Below are positions 15,989 through 16,503 of a stretch of DNA of 16,503 nucleotides, piece after piece. Made by a program: the position numbers and the translations under genes. A model generated the notes under the pieces. That model saw only the letters and a program-made list of their open reading frames with translations. It ran no database searches and had not been told where the DNA came from. Numbering within the stretch: the stretch's first letter is position 1; the number at the start of each line of letters is the position of its first letter. This DNA is from Pseudomonadota bacterium (GTDB taxonomy: Bacteria > Pseudomonadota > Gammaproteobacteria > Steroidobacterales > Steroidobacteraceae), in contig QGUX01000043.1 in NCBI GenBank assembly GCA_003242275.1, positions 1-16,503 of the forward strand, read 5' to 3'.

Positions 15989-16503
15989 GTGGACACCACC
16001 CTCATCGACCTTCACACCCACAGCCACCATTCCGATGGCACGCTGCCGCCGGCGGAGGTGGTGGCGATGGCGGTGGCGCGCGGCATCGCCGTGCTGGCGC
16101 TGACCGACCACGACACCACCGCCGGCCTGGAAGAAGCGCGCGAGGCGGCCGGATCGGCACTGCAACTGGTGTCCGGCGTGGAGATCTCGGCGGGCTGGCG
16201 CGGGCAGGAGATCCACGTGGTGGGCCTGGGCATCGACGAGGGTGAGCCGGCTCTGCAGCGCCACCTGGCGGAGCTGGTACGGCTGCGCCGCGAGCGCATC
16301 GCGGCCATCGGCGCGCGCCTTGCCCGCCAGCGGCACTTCGCCGGCCGCGACCCGGCCGAAGAGGTGCTGGCCGCGCCGCACCAGGTGCCCACGCGCACGC
16401 ACCTCGCGCGCGCGGCGGTGGCCGCCGGCGACGCGAACAGCACCCAGCAGGCCTTCGACCGCTGGCTGGGCCGCGGCACTCCGGGCCACGTGCCCCAGGA
16501 GTG
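15989..16503 (+). CDS. rnm: PHP-domain phosphoesterase, RNase AM / YciV type (3' end outside window)
   Basis: The first 171 codons are visible. The PHP metal-binding signature is complete so far: DLHTHSHHSDGTL (His9, His11, Asp16), LTDHDTT (His41), GVEIS (Glu66), EIHVVG (His76) and TRTHLAR (His138). The order and the later AFDRWLGRGTPGHVP block match E. coli YciV (RNase AM, formerly TrpH), a 5'-3' exonuclease and 3',5'-nucleoside bisphosphate phosphatase that trims 5' ends of rRNAs. The start is GTG 15989: the metal motif begins within 10 residues and no in-frame ATG precedes it. No ribosome-binding site is visible and a -10 element ends 10 nt upstream, so a leaderless message is possible. 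The gene is cut by the window edge. Confidence 0.92.
   Translation, partial: MDTTLIDLHTHSHHSDGTLPPAEVVAMAVARGIAVLALTDHDTTAGLEEAREAAGSALQLVSGVEISAGWRGQEIHVVGLGIDEGEPALQRHLAELVRLRRERIAAIGARLARQRHFAGRDPAEEVLAAPHQVPTRTHLARAAVAAGDANSTQQAFDRWLGRGTPGHVPQE

Overview
The window is a gene-dense, very GC-rich stretch of bacterial chromosome. The closest fit is a gammaproteobacterium of the Xanthomonadales/Nevskiales/Steroidobacterales grade. This rests on the divergent rhlB / trxA-rho arrangement known from Enterobacteria, on purH-purD adjacency, on a UrcA-family protein, and on long MacB/FtsX-type permeases with a DPI..KS..LFAPRLD signature like those I remember from xanthomonads. Taxonomy is inference; no rRNA or marker search was possible. 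No gap between genes exceeds 300 bp, and I saw no tRNA, rRNA, CRISPR array, insertion sequence or phage gene.

Layout. (1) 2-2835, plus strand: the 3' end of purH, then purD and an alpha/beta hydrolase, packed with gaps of 8 and 3 nt. (2) 2832-3698, minus strand: an outer-membrane beta-barrel protein, convergent with the hydrolase (shared CTAG) and divergent from (3) 3941-5240, an ArsR-family repressor overlapping a fused two-domain SRPBCC/AHSA1 protein, with an AT-rich dyad just upstream. (4) 5455-5838: a secreted UrcA-family protein. (5) 5974-7778, minus strand: trxA and rho, overlapping as GTGA, divergent from (6) rhlB at 8071-9777. Rho and RhlB each carry a basic, low-complexity N-terminal extension. 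(7) 9803-15111, minus strand: an operon of two paralogous ~860-residue MacB/FtsX permeases, preceded by a 47-codon remnant of a third. The remnant joins a permease N-terminus to a permease C-terminus in frame. No ATPase or membrane-fusion gene accompanies them. Upstream lie a near-consensus sigma-54 promoter and a GC-rich dyad at enhancer distance. (8) 15301-16503: a GMP/IMP nucleotidase-like HAD phosphatase (yrfG type) and a PHP phosphoesterase (RNase AM/YciV type), divergent, with only 22 bp between start codons and one symmetric -10-like element (TATGATA) between them.

How the genes work together. purH and purD are steps of de novo IMP synthesis, and the yrfG-type enzyme removes phosphate from IMP/GMP. 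Rho and RhlB are transcription-termination and RNA-decay ATPases, and TrxA is the housekeeping dithiol reductant. The permease operon looks like an accessory export or envelope-stress system. The most unusual items are the collapsed permease relic kept as a translatable leader, the sigma-54-like control region in front of it, and the symmetric promoter at 15974-15980.
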